Assembly: GCA_031363945.1 (NCBI GenBank)
Contig: JANLVJ010000064.1
Location: 94,931 to 158,930 of the forward strand
Length of the DNA stretch: 64,000 nt
Origin: JANLVJ01 sp031363945
GTDB lineage: Bacteria > Bacteroidota > Bacteroidia > Sphingobacteriales > Sphingobacteriaceae
Reading direction: 5' to 3'
In this document: one piece after another, positions 23,239-32,699 of the stretch
Layout: the number at the start of each line of letters is the position of its first letter
Numbering within the stretch: position 1 is the first letter of the stretch
The notes under the pieces: generated by a model
What the model saw: only the letters and a program-made list of their open reading frames with translations
What the model was told of the DNA's origin: nothing
Database searches by the model: none
Program-made: the position numbers and the translations under genes

Positions 23239-24645
23239 CTATATATATTCTCTAACGTCAGCTATTTCACCCTTTATGGCAGCAAGTGCAGCAGTAAGAG
23301 GGCTTGCAAGAATAGTTCTTGAGCCTGGACCCTGACGGCCTTCAAAATTTCTATTCGATGTTGATACTGCGTACTTGCCTGAGGGTATTTTATCCTCATT
23401 CATACCCAGGCACGCTGAACAGCCAGGTTCACGAAGTTCAAAACCTGCGTCTTTGAAAATTGTATCAAGGCCTTCATTGATTGCCTGCTGTTCTACTTGT
23501 TTAGACCCAGGTACAATCCATGCAGTAACTTCGGGAGACTTCTGCTTGCCTTTTACAAAGTCAGCAACCAGCCTTAAATCTTCAATTCTTGAATTTGTAC
23601 AGCTGCCAATAAATACATAATCGATTTTTTTACCCACGAGGGAAGAGCCCTCCTCAAGGTGCATATAGTCTAGCGCTTTACGGAATGATAACGCCTCAGA
23701 AGCGTCAAAACTGCTGGCAAGCGGAATAAAGCTTTCAATATCTATTCCCAGGCCGGGGTTAGTACCATAGGTTACCATTGGTCTGATATCGTGGGCATGA
23801 AAAGTAAGTACCTTATCATACAAAGCGCCCTCGTCTGCAGGTAGTGATCGCCATATGGCAAGTGATTCATCCCATGCTGCACCTTCAGGGGCAAATTCAC
23901 GACCTTTTAAATAGGTGTAAGTAGTTTCATCGGGAGCAATTAATCCACCCCTAGCCCCCATTTCTATACTCATATTACAAATGGTCATTCTGCCTTCCAT
24001 AGAAAGGGCTCTGATAGCTGAACCTGCAAACTCAATAAAATAGCCAGTTCCTCCACTGCTACTTAATTTAGAAATTATATATAGAACGAGATCTTTAGCA
24101 AGTACCCCTTTATGCAACAAACCATCAACCTCAATTTTCATTGTTTTAGGCCTGTATTGTAAGATGCATTGTGTTGCTAGTACTTCTTCTACTTCACTGG
24201 TACCAATACCAAAAGCAATTGTACCAAAAGCTCCATGGGTTGACGTATGACTGTCACCACAAACGATGGTCATACCTGGCTGGGTAATTCCTAATTCGGG
24301 ACCTATAACATGTACAATTCCCTGATAGGGATGCCCTAAACCAAATAAACGCACTCCGAAATCTTCGCAGTTACGGCCCAACTGCTCAACCTGAAATCTT
24401 GACAGTTCTTCTTTGATTGGCAGGTGCTGATCTTTTGTCGGTACATTGTGATCGGCCGTTGCCCAGGTACGATCAGGTCTTCTGACCCGAAGGTTTCTGG
24501 CTCTGAGCCCATCAAAAGCCTGAGGGCTGGTAACCTCATGAATAAAATGAGTATTAATATACAGGATATCAGGATAACCCGAGCGACTATTCACTACATG
24601 GCGTTCCCAGATCTTTTCTACTAACGTTTTTGGTTGATTATTCAT
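23239..24645 (-). CDS. leuC: 3-isopropylmalate dehydratase large subunit
   Basis: Aconitase-family [4Fe-4S] enzyme that isomerises isopropylmalate. The 468-residue protein shows IVCGDSHTSTHGAFGTIAFG, the cluster ligands in FIGSCTNSRIEDLR and in ELREPGCSACLGMNED, and the late STSNRNFEGRQGPGSRTILA. All three cluster cysteines (one in GSCTN, two in GCSAC) are present. It is separated from ilvA by 46 bp without a terminator, so it belongs to the same operon. Confidence 0.97.
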   Translation of the reverse strand: MNNQPKTLVEKIWERHVVNSRSGYPDILYINTHFIHEVTSPQAFDGLRARNLRVRRPDRTWATADHNVPTKDQHLPIKEELSRFQVEQLGRNCEDFGVRLFGLGHPYQGIVHVIGPELGITQPGMTIVCGDSHTSTHGAFGTIAFGIGTSEVEEVLATQCILQYRPKTMKIEVDGLLHKGVLAKDLVLYIISKLSSSGGTGYFIEFAGSAIRALSMEGRMTICNMSIEMGARGGLIAPDETTYTYLKGREFAPEGAAWDESLAIWRSLPADEGALYDKVLTFHAHDIRPMVTYGTNPGLGIDIESFIPLASSFDASEALSFRKALDYMHLEEGSSLVGKKIDYVFIGSCTNSRIEDLRLVADFVKGKQKSPEVTAWIVPGSKQVEQQAINEGLDTIFKDAGFELREPGCSACLGMNEDKIPSGKYAVSTSNRNFEGRQGPGSRTILASPLTAALAAIKGEIADVREYI

Positions 24646-24691
24646 TCGAATGAATTATTCGTTTTATTTATTTAATGGGCAATTTTCTTTT

Positions 24692-26002
24692 CTATAAAAG
24701 ATATTGGAGCATTTCAGGATTATTATTCAGGTATTCGTAATTAATATGAAAGTCAGCCATTTTTCCAAGAAGCTTTTCAAGATCCTCAGGGTCTTTCAAT
24801 TCAAGACCAACTACAGCAGCACCCTTCTCCCGGCTACTTTTTTTGGAGTATTCAAAATGTACAATATCGTCGTTAGGGCCTAATACGAGCTCTAAAAATT
24901 CTCTCAAGGCTCCTGCACGTTGAGCAAACCTGACAATGAAATAATGCTTTAGCCCTTCATAGAGCATTGACCTTTCTCTGATTTCTTCTGTTCTGGTAAT
25001 ATCATTATTGCCACCACTAAGTATGCAGACAACCGTTTTTCCAGAGATTTCATTTTTAAACTGATCAAGGCAGGCAATAGTTAAAGCCCCTGCAGGCTCA
25101 GCGACAATGGCTTCTTCATTGTAAAGTTTTAATATGGTGGTACAAACCTTGCCTTCAGGCACCGTTATAACTTCAATGCCTAATTTTTTAAAAATGCTGA
25201 ATGTTTTATCTCCAACCCTTTTAACAGCTGCCCCATCTACAAATTTATCAATATTTTCAAGTATCGTAACTTCTCCGTTATCAAGAGATGTTTTCATAGA
25301 TGATGCACCAGCAGGCTCAACTCCTATAATTCGGGTTGATGCACTTAATTCAGCATATACCAGACCAACACCAGCACCCAAACCACCTCCTCCTACTGGT
25401 AAAAATAAAAAATCAGCTTTTTGAGGGCAACTTTCAATAATCTCAAGCCCGACAGTACCCTGTCCTTCGATAACTTTCCAGTCATCGAAGGGATGGATAA
25501 AGTTCATACCACGTTCACTGGCAATCCTGGTCGCTGTCAGGTATGCATCATCAAAAGTGTCACCCGTGAGTAAGACTTCGACGAAACCTTCACCGAACAA
25601 TTGTACCTGCTGAACCTTTTGACCAGGAGTTGTAACTGGCATCACGATCAGACCCTTTACTTCCAGTGCCCTACAGGAAAATGCAACACCCTGGGCATGA
25701 TTCCCAGCACTTGCACAAACCACGCCCAGGGCCAGTTCAGTCGGAGCCATAGACCGCATTTTATTATACGCACCTCTGATTTTATAGGAGCGAACAATCT
25801 GAAGATCTTCACGCTTGAGATAAACCTCAGCATTAAATCTTCTTGAAAGATTCCTGTTAATCTGTAGCGGTGTTGGAACCAGAATTTCAGCAAGAATTCT
25901 TTCGGCGGCTTCAATAGACGCCACATTTACCGGACAGTTCCCAATCTCATCTGTTGACATATCATTTTCTATCGGTTTTACCAATCTGGTCGCTGTAGTC
26001 AT
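24692..26002 (-). CDS. ilvA: Threonine dehydratase (PLP, single ACT-like domain)
   Basis: Converts threonine to 2-ketobutyrate, the entry to isoleucine. The 436-residue protein has the PLP lysine in VRSYKIRGAYNKM, the substrate region CASAGNHAQGVAFSCRALEV, and the Gly-rich phosphate clamp LPVGGGGLGAG. The C-terminal 90 residues (HYFIVRFAQRAGALREFLEL onward) form one ACT-like regulatory domain; E. coli IlvA has two. This short regulated form and the operon position point to a biosynthetic enzyme. A stop at 24692 and a start 6 bp after ilvC are clean. Confidence 0.93.
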   Translation of the reverse strand: MTTATRLVKPIENDMSTDEIGNCPVNVASIEAAERILAEILVPTPLQINRNLSRRFNAEVYLKREDLQIVRSYKIRGAYNKMRSMAPTELALGVVCASAGNHAQGVAFSCRALEVKGLIVMPVTTPGQKVQQVQLFGEGFVEVLLTGDTFDDAYLTATRIASERGMNFIHPFDDWKVIEGQGTVGLEIIESCPQKADFLFLPVGGGGLGAGVGLVYAELSASTRIIGVEPAGASSMKTSLDNGEVTILENIDKFVDGAAVKRVGDKTFSIFKKLGIEVITVPEGKVCTTILKLYNEEAIVAEPAGALTIACLDQFKNEISGKTVVCILSGGNNDITRTEEIRERSMLYEGLKHYFIVRFAQRAGALREFLELVLGPNDDIVHFEYSKKSSREKGAAVVGLELKDPEDLEKLLGKMADFHINYEYLNNNPEMLQYLL

Positions 26003-26008
26003 CTTGTT

Positions 26009-27055
26009 TTATTGATTTTCAGGTCTTAAACTACGAACGGTTCGACCTGCCTGCCATATTTCTGACTCATGAAGTTCAGCAAGTTCTTTGTCGAGTTTTT
26101 CACGGTAATCAGGCTGACTGTTTGAGGCAATTGAACGAGCAGCTTCTTTTCCTTCTGCAACACTATTATATAGCTCATCCATTACTGGGGCAACTGCATC
26201 TCTGAAACGGTTTTTCCAGTCAAGGGCACCCCTTTGGGCAGTAGTTGAACAATTTGCATACATCCAGTCCATACCATTTTCAGCCACAAGTGGCATCAGA
26301 CTCTGGGTAAGTTCTTCGACAGTCTCATTAAAGGCCTCAGATGGAGAATGGCCATATTTGCGAAGTGTGTTATACTGAGCTTCAAAAATGCCCTGTATCG
26401 CTCCCATCAAAGTACCACGCTCACCAGTAAGATCTGAGTAAACCTCTTTTTTGAAATTCGTTTCAAATAAATATCCTGAACCCACCCCAATACCCAGAGC
26501 TACAGCGCGGTCAAAAGCCTTACCAGTAGCATCGTGATAGATTGCATAGCTTGAATTCAAGCCCCTGCCTTCAAGAAACATACGTCTTAATGAAGTTCCA
26601 GACCCTTTTGGTGCAACCAGAATTACGTCAACATCTTCAGGCGGATTAATACCGGTCTGGTCATTATAAGTAATTCCAAAACCATGAGAAAAGTAAAGTG
26701 CTTTACCAGGGGTAAGGTGTTTTTTAACTGTTGGCCATAGTTGTATTTGGGCGGCATCAGACAGCAGGTAACAGATGATAGTACCCTTCTCTAATGCAGC
26801 CTCAATTGGAAATAATGTTTCCCCGGGTACAAAACCATCTCTAACGGCTTTATCCCATGATTTTCCATGCTCTCTCTGGCCTACAATAACCTTAAAACCA
26901 TTATCCCGCAGATTTAATGCCTGGCCTGGGCCTTGCACTCCATAACCAATAACAGCAATTATTTCGTTTTTTAATACTTCTTGTGCTTTCGCAAGTGGAA
27001 ATTCATCACGCGTCACAACATTTTCTTCAACGCCCCCAAAGTTCAATTTTGCCAT
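26009..27055 (-). CDS. ilvC: Ketol-acid reductoisomerase
   Basis: Isomerises and reduces acetohydroxy acids for valine and isoleucine synthesis. The 348-residue protein is of the short class (about 330-350 residues). The Rossmann motif is GYGVQGPGQALNLRDNGFKV followed by VGQREHGKSW, whose Arg and Ser suggest NADPH use. The C-terminal knotted domain carries metal-site acidic residues in EVYSDLTGERGTLMGAIQGI and FNETVEELTQSLMPL. It is 58 bp downstream of ilvN and 6 bp upstream of ilvA. Confidence 0.95.
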   Translation of the reverse strand: MAKLNFGGVEENVVTRDEFPLAKAQEVLKNEIIAVIGYGVQGPGQALNLRDNGFKVIVGQREHGKSWDKAVRDGFVPGETLFPIEAALEKGTIICYLLSDAAQIQLWPTVKKHLTPGKALYFSHGFGITYNDQTGINPPEDVDVILVAPKGSGTSLRRMFLEGRGLNSSYAIYHDATGKAFDRAVALGIGVGSGYLFETNFKKEVYSDLTGERGTLMGAIQGIFEAQYNTLRKYGHSPSEAFNETVEELTQSLMPLVAENGMDWMYANCSTTAQRGALDWKNRFRDAVAPVMDELYNSVAEGKEAARSIASNSQPDYREKLDKELAELHESEIWQAGRTVRSLRPENQ

Positions 27056-27113
27056 TTTTTCTAATTTAGATTCTTATGATTTGTTAGTTAAATTATACAA
27101 CTGTTAAATTAGC

Positions 27114-27656
27114 CTATAATTGCCCCCGTTCGATGGCTGCATTCTCAAGGTCTTTAAGATGGGTATGAAAACGCCTTGACCATTTGATAATAGCTACCCG
27201 ACCACTTCGTGCGAATTCCATTACACCAAATGGTTCAAGTTTTACCAGTAATTCCTGGGTTTCAGAATAATGTCCGGTTTTTTCAAGAACCATATAATCG
27301 GGGGTCAGGCTTAGAACCCTTGCCTTAAATTCCCTGGTAAGTTCTTCCACATTTACTCCCTGTAAATTTGCAGTCGATATTTTATAGAGGGCCACTTCCT
27401 GGTGAATTACCTGATCTTCTTCATGAACAAATGCCTTTAGTACATCAACAATTTTCTCAATCTGCAACCGTAGCTTATTAATATATTCGGGGTTCGTGCG
27501 CACAACAATTGTAAACCTGAAAACATCTTTGATCTCTGTTTCAGAAGCAGAAAAGCTTTCAATATTTACATGCCTGCGGGTGAAAATAATACTGATTTTA
27601 TTCAGAAGGCCAACTTGATTTTCAGTAAAAACTGAAATAGTATATTGTTTTTCCAT
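27114..27656 (-). CDS. ilvN: Acetolactate synthase small (regulatory) subunit
   Basis: Regulatory subunit that confers valine sensitivity and boosts activity of IlvB. The 180-residue protein begins with an ACT domain (YTISVFTENQVGLLNKISII, then FTRRHVNIESFSASETE) and continues with the ALS_ss_C domain that includes ELTREFKARVLSLTPDYMVL and the FGVMEFARSGRVAI region. It lies 4 bp downstream of ilvB. Valine feedback is expected from the family and not visible directly. Confidence 0.94.
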   Translation of the reverse strand: MEKQYTISVFTENQVGLLNKISIIFTRRHVNIESFSASETEIKDVFRFTIVVRTNPEYINKLRLQIEKIVDVLKAFVHEEDQVIHQEVALYKISTANLQGVNVEELTREFKARVLSLTPDYMVLEKTGHYSETQELLVKLEPFGVMEFARSGRVAIIKWSRRFHTHLKDLENAAIERGQL

Positions 27657-27660
27657 GATT

Positions 27661-29397
27661 TTACTCTAGCCTGATTTTAGAAATAGATGCCCCTGTTGGT
27701 ATCATTGGAAAAACATTTTCTTCCTTTTCGACAATGATTTCAAGCAAGTACGCGTCTTTATGGTTGAGCAGGGCGTCAATCGCAGCTGATAGATTCTCAC
27801 GGCTCTCAAGTTTTGTTGCTTCAATATAAAAGCCTTTGGCAATGGCCGTAAAATCAGGGTTTATCATTTCAGTAAATGAATACCGCTTTTCAAAAAATAA
27901 TTGCTGCCATTGTCTGACCATTCCCAGAAACTGGTTATTAAGGATAATGATCTTGACCGGCACTTTTGACTGAAATATGGTTCCTAATTCCTGAAGTGTC
28001 ATTTGAAAACCACCATCACCAATGATTGCAATTACCTGCATGTCGGGTTTGCCTAGTTTGGCACCTATAGCTGCTGGTAGAGCAAAGCCCATTGTACCAA
28101 GCCCCCCACTGGTAATATTGGTATTAGGCTGCTGATATTTAAAATACCTTGAGGTTACCATCTGATGCTGCCCAACGTCTGAAACGATAATAGCATTACC
28201 CGCCGTACGTGTTGAGATCATATCAATTACCTCAGCCATTTTTATTTTACCTTCAGTGGGGTTAATTTCCCGGCTGGTTACTTTTTCGAACTCAAGGCGA
28301 TCGCAAACCTTAAACCCATTCAGCCAGTCATCATGGGTATTTTTATCAATTAACCCAATCATCATGTTAATAGCCTCTCTGGCATCTGCATGAACGGCAA
28401 CATCAACGGGTATGATCTTATTTATTTCAGACTCATCAATATCTATATGAATAATTTTAGCCTGTTTTGCATATTGCTGCACATCTCCTGTAATACGGTC
28501 ATCGAAACGCATTCCGATGGCAATCAACACATCACATTCATTGGTTTTAATATTTGCCCCATAATTACCATGCATTCCCAGATAACCGACATACAATGGG
28601 TGATCAGCCGGAAATGATGACAAGCCCAGCAGGGTTGCAGCCACAGGAATACCAGCCTTTTCAGCAAGCTGTTTGAGCTCCTGTGTGGCTCCTGAAAGTA
28701 AAACGCCCTGTCCGGTAAGAATATAAGGTCTTTTAGCCTTATTTATCAGTTCGGCAGCTTCCTGAATTCTAATCTGATTAATTTTAGGAACAGGCTGATA
28801 ACTACGTATATAAGTACACTTTTTATACAGGTAGTCACATTTACCAAACTGGGCATCTTTAGTTATATCAATAAGTACTGGTCCAGGGCGACCTGAACGG
28901 GCTATATAGAAAGCCCTTGCAATTGCCCATGGAATTTCTTCTGCCCTGGTAACCTGATAACTCCATTTTGTTACCGGCATAGTAATCCCGATAACATCAG
29001 TTTCTTGAAAAGCATCTGTACCCAGTAAATTTGAAGCAACCTGACCAGTAATACAGACAAGAGGGGTAGAATCAATCTGTGCATCAGCAATTCCGGTAAC
29101 CAGATTAGTAGCCCCTGGTCCTGAAGTGGCAAGGCAAACCCCAGCCTTGCCCGATGAGCGCGCGTAGCCTTGGGCAGCATGAACAGCACCCTGCTCATGC
29201 CTGACAAGAATATGTCTTAATTTATCTTCATAATCGTATAATGCATCATAAATTGGCATGATTGCGCCACCCGGATATCCAAAAATCAGATCTACCTCTT
29301 CGGCTAACAAACTAAGAATAACTGCTTCAGCTCCGGTGATTGATTTTGCCGTCATTGATTTACCTTGATTTTTTTGAATTTCTGCTACTGTTTCCAT
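27661..29397 (-). CDS. ilvB: Acetolactate synthase large subunit (ThDP)
   Basis: ThDP/FAD enzyme forming acetolactate and acetohydroxybutyrate. The 578-residue protein has the glutamate-bearing activation motif in the VRHEQGAVHAAQGYARSSGK region, the FAD/substrate segment GYLGMHGNYGANIKTNECDV, and the ThDP motif IGDGGFQMTLQELGTIFQSK extended by VPVKIIILNN. An ATG at 29397 fits the family; the 78 bp to ilvD contains no terminator. Co-transcription with ilvN assembles the holoenzyme. Confidence 0.96.
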   Translation of the reverse strand: METVAEIQKNQGKSMTAKSITGAEAVILSLLAEEVDLIFGYPGGAIMPIYDALYDYEDKLRHILVRHEQGAVHAAQGYARSSGKAGVCLATSGPGATNLVTGIADAQIDSTPLVCITGQVASNLLGTDAFQETDVIGITMPVTKWSYQVTRAEEIPWAIARAFYIARSGRPGPVLIDITKDAQFGKCDYLYKKCTYIRSYQPVPKINQIRIQEAAELINKAKRPYILTGQGVLLSGATQELKQLAEKAGIPVAATLLGLSSFPADHPLYVGYLGMHGNYGANIKTNECDVLIAIGMRFDDRITGDVQQYAKQAKIIHIDIDESEINKIIPVDVAVHADAREAINMMIGLIDKNTHDDWLNGFKVCDRLEFEKVTSREINPTEGKIKMAEVIDMISTRTAGNAIIVSDVGQHQMVTSRYFKYQQPNTNITSGGLGTMGFALPAAIGAKLGKPDMQVIAIIGDGGFQMTLQELGTIFQSKVPVKIIILNNQFLGMVRQWQQLFFEKRYSFTEMINPDFTAIAKGFYIEATKLESRENLSAAIDALLNHKDAYLLEIIVEKEENVFPMIPTGASISKIRLE

Positions 29398-29475
29398 CTT
29401 CTTCTTGTCAATTTCAAAACTGCCTTAAAAGTATCCCGTATCAGCTGATTTGGTCTGCCCGGGGAAATCCTGATC

Positions 29476-31149
29476 TTAAATATCTGTTACACAACCCTGT
29501 GAAGCATCACTCACCAGTTTTACATATTTATAAAGTACGCCGCTGTTATATTTGAGCGCAGGTTGTTTCCAGCTCGCCCTTCTTGAACTTAGTTCCTGAT
29601 CGTTTACATGCAGGTGAATGGTATTTGTGCCTGCATCAATAGTGATGATATCACCATTATGTACCAGCGCAATATTACCCCCATCAAAGGCTTCAGGCGT
29701 TATATGGCCCACAACAAAACCATGAGTTCCTCCTGAAAAACGACCGTCTGTGATCAATGCCACTGATTTACCTAAACCAACGCCCATAATGGCAGAAGTA
29801 GGCTTCAGCATTTCAGGCATGCCAGGTGCTCCTTTCGGACCTGAATACCGGATAACAATCACATCGCCAGCTTTTACCTCACCGTTTTGAACCCCGTGCA
29901 TGGTCTCAAATTCATCTTCAAAAACTACTGCCGGACCTTCAAAATGTGTCCCCTCTTTGCCGGTTATTTTTGCTACAGAGCCTTTTTCGGCAATATTTCC
30001 GTATAATATTTGCAAATGACCACTTTCTTTTAGTGGTGTTTCGATTGGATATATAATCCGCTGACCTTCTTTTAGACCATTAAGATGTTCGAGATTTTCA
30101 GCAAGCGTAAACCCGGTGACTGTCATAATGCTGCCGTCTATAATCTTTTTTTCAAGCAGGTATTTTAATACGGCCGGAGTACCACCTATATCATGCAGAT
30201 CTTCCATTAGATATTTACCACTTGGCTTCAAATCGGCCAGAAAGGGTGTTTCGTCTGAGATACGTTGAAAATCTGTAATATCAAGAGGCACATCAACTGA
30301 TTTTGCAATAGCAATAAGATGCAGCACTGAATTCGTCGAGCCCCCAAGAATCATGACTGTTTTTATCGCATTCTCAAATGCTGCCCTGGTCATGATATCA
30401 CGTGGGCAAATATTTTTTTCAAGCAGTATTCTGATTGCTTTTCCCGCACTCAAGCATTCCTGTATTTTTTTTTCGTTCTGTGCCGGCGTACTTGAGCTAT
30501 ACGGTAAAGACATACCCATGGCTTCTATTGCAACCGCCATTGTATTGGCTGTATACATACCTCCGCAAGCACCAGCTCCAGGACAGGCATTTTTTATAAT
30601 CCCCTTAAAATCTTCAGGAGAGATATCACCACTGAATTTTTTACCCAGTGCCTCGAAAGCACTGATGATATTAAGTTTTTCGCCTTTATACTCACCCGGA
30701 TGTATGGTGCCTCCGTAAACCATCAATGACGGGCGGTTTAATCTGCCCATAGCCATTAATGCACCTGGCATATTTTTATCGCAACCAACTACTGTAACCA
30801 GGCCATCATAATATTGACCAGCAGTTACTGCTTCAATTGAATCTGCGATAAGATCTCTTGAAACCAGTGAATACCGCATACCTTCTGTTCCATTAGTCAT
30901 GCCATCACTGATACCAATGGTATTAAAAATTAAACCGACAAGATTTGTATCCCAGACTCCTTTTTTTACGTGTACAGCCAGATCATTTAAATGCATATTG
31001 CAGGTATTACCCTCGTAACCTGTACTTGCGATACCAACCTGCGCCTTTGCAAAATCTTCATCCTGTAAACCAATCCCATATAGCATTGCCTGAGCTGCTG
31101 GTTGAGTTTCGTCTTGGGTAAACGTCTTACTGTATTTATTTAACTCCAT
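29476..31149 (-). CDS. ilvD: Dihydroxy-acid dehydratase
   Basis: Fe-S dehydratase shared by valine, leucine and isoleucine synthesis. The 557-residue protein shows cluster ligands in GYEGNTCNMHLNDLA, VGCDKNMPGALMAMGR and KNACPGAGACGGMYTANTMA, and the late RFSGGTHGFVVGHITPEA segment. It is the first gene of the ilv-leu operon and lies about 80 bp downstream of a perfect TAnnTTTG box. No leader peptide rich in branched-chain codons is visible ahead of it. Confidence 0.97.
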   Translation of the reverse strand: MELNKYSKTFTQDETQPAAQAMLYGIGLQDEDFAKAQVGIASTGYEGNTCNMHLNDLAVHVKKGVWDTNLVGLIFNTIGISDGMTNGTEGMRYSLVSRDLIADSIEAVTAGQYYDGLVTVVGCDKNMPGALMAMGRLNRPSLMVYGGTIHPGEYKGEKLNIISAFEALGKKFSGDISPEDFKGIIKNACPGAGACGGMYTANTMAVAIEAMGMSLPYSSSTPAQNEKKIQECLSAGKAIRILLEKNICPRDIMTRAAFENAIKTVMILGGSTNSVLHLIAIAKSVDVPLDITDFQRISDETPFLADLKPSGKYLMEDLHDIGGTPAVLKYLLEKKIIDGSIMTVTGFTLAENLEHLNGLKEGQRIIYPIETPLKESGHLQILYGNIAEKGSVAKITGKEGTHFEGPAVVFEDEFETMHGVQNGEVKAGDVIVIRYSGPKGAPGMPEMLKPTSAIMGVGLGKSVALITDGRFSGGTHGFVVGHITPEAFDGGNIALVHNGDIITIDAGTNTIHLHVNDQELSSRRASWKQPALKYNSGVLYKYVKLVSDASQGCVTDI

Positions 31150-31474
31150 TCTTTTACTAATTATTCCCTGTAAATTATGTGGTTAATTATTTGATATCCT
31201 AAGCTAAGTAACAGTAATACTTTTGCTAACTCAAATTTATAACTAAATTTTATAAATTGAAAATATAACGAATAAATAGTATAAACAGAGTTTATGTACC
31301 ATAAGCCAAGATAGTATATGGTTTATTTCATACCAATTCCCAAAACGGTATGTAGTTTTTTACTGGAAAAATAGCCTCAGGCTTGTTTATGACACAATTG
31401 CTCTATGTTGAAATGAAAAAGGCAGACAATGAAGGTTATTTTAATGAAAGAGCGAACCGGCCTGAAAGAATACT
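31150..31474. other. 325-bp intergenic region between ilvD and the histidine kinase gene
   Basis: Holds the ilvD promoter box (31232-31239), a hairpin ACCATA/TATGGT (31298-31322), and a plus-strand hairpin CATACC/GGTATG (31329-31352) followed by TAGTTTTTT. On the minus strand a small AGCC/GGCT hairpin (31373-31383) precedes ATTTTT and could terminate the kinase transcript. A 29-codon plus-strand ORF (31389-31478) overlaps the kinase stop; I do not regard it as an established gene. Confidence 0.4.
31232..31239 (-). promoter_or_regulatory. Predicted -7 box of the ilv-leu operon
   Basis: Minus-strand TAAATTTG fits TAnnTTTG exactly and would give a leader of about 75 nt before ilvD. No TTG is found at 17-23 bp spacing in this very AT-rich stretch. 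The same octamer occurs upstream of sdhC. Confidence 0.45.
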
Positions 31475-32530
31475 TTAGTTATGAATCGGAATTGAAATAA
31501 AGACACATGTTTTAACTCCAGGATCACTTTCAAGAGAAATTAAACCGCCCTGTCTTTTAACAAGGTCTGCAGCAATCGACAAGCCTAAACCACGAGAGCG
31601 TGAGCTAATTGAATAAAAAGGATTAAAAACAAAGGGTAAATGCTCTGTTGTAATTCCGCGTCCGTTATCCTGTATGCAGATTATGATCTCCTTATTTTTT
31701 GTGCTTCCAGTAATTTCAATCAAACCACCTTGAACAGGGCAGGCCTCAATTGAGTTTTTAATAAGCTGCCCGAGTAACTGCGTTAGAAATGGCTTATCGG
31801 CCATAATATGGCTTATACTTGCTTGTGATTTGTAAGTAATTATTTTGTCAAGCAGCTGATGCTCAAAGTGAGATCCAAGTTCTATAAAAAGTTTCCTGAT
31901 ATCAAACTGTGTTATACTGCGTTCCTTAATTTCCATCAAGGCAACTGAATCCGTCAGTACATCATTAATTCGTTGACAGTTTTTTTCAATAAAATAAAGG
32001 AACTTATTAGCAAGTTTATTGCTTGGGTCAATTTCAGTTTTTAATTCTGACGAACTTAAGTCAATATTTGTAAGCGGATTTTTTATTTCATGTGAAAAAT
32101 ACTGGATGGCTTTTGAAATATAAATCAATATATCTTGCTTTTCTGCATTTAATTCCCTTAGCAAACTGTAATAAACAGGAATCACCTTTTCCAGGAATAA
32201 AAATTCCCCTACTTCTTTTTCCTGAACAATGGCCAATGCTCCTGTACTTAAATACTCAGCGGTAAGCTGTTTAAAAGACTGAGGCAGGACCAGCACAATA
32301 GCAGCCCTTCCAATTGCATTTAAACGTGCATCTATCAGGCCTTTTACATCAGGGGCTGATTGGTTTACGAAATAAAAAACGAGGTCGTGTTCTTTATTTT
32401 CAAAAAACTGTGTTAAAAGAGGGTTTGCAGTATTATCAATTACTATGTGAAGTTCTATCCCAACAGAAGAAAGTGAAGTTTTTATTCCGGCCGCAAGTTC
32501 ATTAGGTATGTTTAACAATAAAAGGTTCAC
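31475..32530 (-). CDS. Cytosolic sensor histidine kinase with degenerate receiver-like N-terminus
   Basis: Two-component kinase without signal peptide or membrane segment. Residues 1-125 look like a receiver fold by hydrophobic strand pattern (LLLLNIP, LVFYFV, AAIVLVLP) but carry no obvious phosphoacceptor aspartate triad. The HisKA box has phospho-His147 in YFSHEIKNPLTNIDLS. The ATPase domain shows the N box with Asn259 (QLIKNSIEACP), the G1 box DNGRGI (288-293) and the G2 box GLGLSIA (314-320). No response regulator is adjacent; the CheY-like gene at 48363 is 16 kb away. Signal and target are unknown. Confidence 0.85.
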   Translation of the reverse strand: MNLLLLNIPNELAAGIKTSLSSVGIELHIVIDNTANPLLTQFFENKEHDLVFYFVNQSAPDVKGLIDARLNAIGRAAIVLVLPQSFKQLTAEYLSTGALAIVQEKEVGEFLFLEKVIPVYYSLLRELNAEKQDILIYISKAIQYFSHEIKNPLTNIDLSSSELKTEIDPSNKLANKFLYFIEKNCQRINDVLTDSVALMEIKERSITQFDIRKLFIELGSHFEHQLLDKIITYKSQASISHIMADKPFLTQLLGQLIKNSIEACPVQGGLIEITGSTKNKEIIICIQDNGRGITTEHLPFVFNPFYSISSRSRGLGLSIAADLVKRQGGLISLESDPGVKTCVFISIPIHN

Positions 32531-32577
32531 AGAAATTAAAATTTAAAATAATGATGAATCCGGCTTAATTGCATCAA

Positions 32578-32585
32578 CAAAGATA
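32578..32585 (-). promoter_or_regulatory. Predicted -7 box of the histidine kinase gene
   Basis: Minus-strand TATCTTTG is a perfect TAnnTTTG match about 48 bp before the kinase ATG. No TTG lies 17-23 bp upstream, so confidence is moderate. Confidence 0.4.
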
Positions 32586-32606
32586 CACGAAAATTCAATT
32601 ATTTAA

Positions 32607-32634
32607 TTGGGAGAAGCCTCACCCTATTAATTTG
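32607..32634 (+). promoter_or_regulatory. Possible promoter of the ytxH-like gene
   Basis: TTG at 32607-32609, 17 bp of spacer, then TTAATTTG (32627-32634), one mismatch from TAnnTTTG. It is divergent from the kinase promoter and about 65 bp upstream of the start codon. Confidence 0.35.
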
Positions 32635-32699
32635 GATAGGATTATATTTATGGTCTGCTTTTTGAGATTTGATCGAAAACAATTTAAAATTATAAGAAT

